Assembly (NCBI GenBank): GCA_003194525.1
Contig: NBIV01000003.1
Coordinates: 310,001-374,000 of the forward strand
Direction: 5' to 3'
Source: Gracilariopsis chorda
Lineage: Eukaryota > Rhodophyta > Florideophyceae > Gracilariales > Gracilariaceae
DNA length: 64,000 nucleotides
The translations under genes and the position numbers were made by a program. Numbering within the stretch: position 1 is the first letter of the stretch; each line of letters starts with the position of its first letter. This document shows positions 62,640 through 64,000 of the stretch, piece by piece. The notes beneath the pieces were generated by a model. It did no database searches and was not told the origin of the DNA. It saw only the letters and a list, made by a program, of their open reading frames with translations.

Positions 62640-64000
62640 ATCAGTGGCGACAAGTCCACAAAGACGGGTGAGAAACGGAAGAGCCGTAGGGTCACTTGAC
62701 GTCTGGCCATGGTAATCCTTATGCTGCTGGCATACAAAATATCTGTCGCAATAACCGGTTGAAGTCCTTAGTTTTGTGCTTCCAGTGAAACTCCGCGAGG
62801 TGGGCGATTGTCTTGGAAAATGCAAAATGCGGAGAAAGCTTATAATCTTGAGCAAGGTCTAAGGCAGCCTTGCGTGCATGAGTGGGCACGAACAGCTTGC
62901 CCTTGTAAAGTAGTTTTTCTGCGCTGAGAGAAAAAGAAGGTAATAATTTTTCAAAGCTCCGCTTCTGCTTTGGATCTGCAGAACATTCTCCATTCTCTTT
63001 ACAGTGCGGCCACGATCTTACGAAACTGCTGGTCCTTTTCATAACTCTCAATAATAGTTCGAAGATAGAAAAGCGAAGGTTGTGAGCATTTCACATGTTG
63101 AATCGAAAGCCGGTTTGGGATACGAGAAAATAAATCCCCAAGAACATGTATTTTACCTCGAACAACGCTAATCTAGCGAATGTTGAACGAAATAAGAATA
63201 TCTAACAATCGTGCTTCGCGACGGTTGAGAGTTTTCTTTGTCAAGCAATTTTTGACCACTTGATTGTCTGTTAACATATCTAATGACTACCCTTAGAGAT
63301 AGCAGTGGAACCGTTGCAAAATAGTCACTAAAACTAACAGCTCCCATTCGTTTGCAGTATCGTTCTGCTACGGTGCCGTTAGCATCTTAGATATGTACGC
63401 AATTACATGATAACTTCATTCATCCTCGCACTGCGTCAACGTAGCCCCAACGTCAAATTGGAAAGCATCAATGTGCACACGAAACGTGTGGGACTAATCC
63501 GGAGGCACTAGAATCGGAGCAGTCATCAGAGCTTCTATCAGGTCTACAAATGCGGCCTGAGTATCGTTATCCTACTCGCGAATATCTGAACGCCGCTGAG
63601 GAAAGACAGTGAAAGGGGAAGCGCGCGACAAAACGTTACAGATAAAGCGACGAAAGAACTGGACTAGCCCAAGAAAGCTACGCAAATATGTGAGGTTCAT
63701 CGGCCATAGACAGTTCTGAATTACGCTAACCTTCTGAGAGTGAACTACAATCCCATCTTGACCGAGGACATGACCCAGAAACTCGGTATCAGCTTGCATA
63801 CAAAACAATTCTTGGGAGATGCATAGATCTGATGCTTACGTAAGCGCTCCAGAACCATACGAACATGAGTGAAATGTTCTTCAGGCGTGTTGCTATAGAT
63901 CAGAATATCATCGATATAGACAACAAGAAATCAGTCAATGCAATCATGAAACAATCGATTCATCAAGGGTTGAAATGTGGCCGCTGCATTGGACAAACCC
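62640..64000 (-). pseudogene. eroded chromovirus 1-type pol fragment
   Basis: The minus strand carries reverse transcriptase at the window edge ([20 protein letters not shown] and VLERLRKH, about 63930-63840), then [20 protein letters not shown] and LRSFLGLVQFFRRF (63790-63650), remnants of RNase H, and integrase zinc-region sequence (LLYKGKLFVPTHARKAALDL, HFAFSKTIAHLAEFHWKH, 62920-62770). It parallels chromovirus 1 closely (LLYKGKLCVTSS, HFAFSKTLARL), so it is another, much older family member. Stops and frameshifts are frequent. It continues beyond 64000. Confidence 0.8.

Noticed and set aside
1..64000. tRNA and rRNA genes
   Set aside because: No convincing internal promoter boxes with cloverleaf pairing and no rRNA signatures were found by reading; a dedicated scan could still reveal one.

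Overview
This is nuclear DNA of a eukaryote with intron-poor, compact genes embedded in a sea of decayed transposons. There are no bacterial operons or ribosome binding sites. Two promoters carry TATA boxes, and the standard genetic code fits the intact genes. The mix of chromodomain Ty3/gypsy elements, Plavaka/CACTA-type, PIF/Harbinger and Helitron elements next to mostly single-exon lineage-specific genes fits a florideophyte red alga such as Chondrus. That assignment is inference from general character, not from a marker gene.

Layout. 1-3686: Helitron Rep-helicase pseudogene. 3745-4250 and 8225-8665: two diverged copies of a dispersed repeat flanking a PIF/Harbinger element with convergent Myb-like (5649-6713, +) and DDE transposase (6754-8016, -) genes. 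8695-8953: four tandem hairpin units. 9075-12336: a divergent pair of secreted cysteine-rich (GCC2/GCC3-type) genes. 13404-18126: complete chromovirus 1 on the minus strand with 5-bp target duplication. 18200-18860: a hairpin-dense, probably structured RNA region. 19301-21569: a second, broken Harbinger element. 21914-25066: a second copy of the divergent cysteine-rich pair. 25654-26055: secreted proline-rich protein. 26056-31188: mostly gene-poor, with weak relics. 31189-32661: two-TM orphan protein. 32662-34557: AT-rich, empty. 34558-45426: a gag/protease retroelement split by chromovirus 2 (35564-44869, +). Chromovirus 2 has lost reverse transcriptase and carries an antisense gene between pol and its 3' LTR. 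45681-49452: three orphan genes. 49885-50111: a perfectly centred palindromic element. 50399-53149: a permuted (beta-class) DNA amino-methyltransferase joined to the start of a SET domain. 53360-56713: Plavaka/Tnp2-like transposase, convergent with it. 56870-57880: a ~122-bp tandem array that looks like repeated intron/micro-exon units. 57941-58092: foldback element. 60585-64000: eroded relics of both chromovirus families.

The gene content falls into three groups. First, selfish elements, nearly all broken by nonsense codons and frameshifts; many of the stops can be explained as C-to-T changes. Second, a tandemly duplicated divergent pair of secreted Cys-rich proteins, probably cell-surface or matrix components, plus a secreted Pro-rich protein. 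Third, orphan membrane and coiled-coil proteins.

The best candidates for something undescribed are the antisense gene of chromovirus 2, whose most distinctive segment recurs in a second eroded locus, and the methyltransferase-SET gene with its palindromic upstream element.
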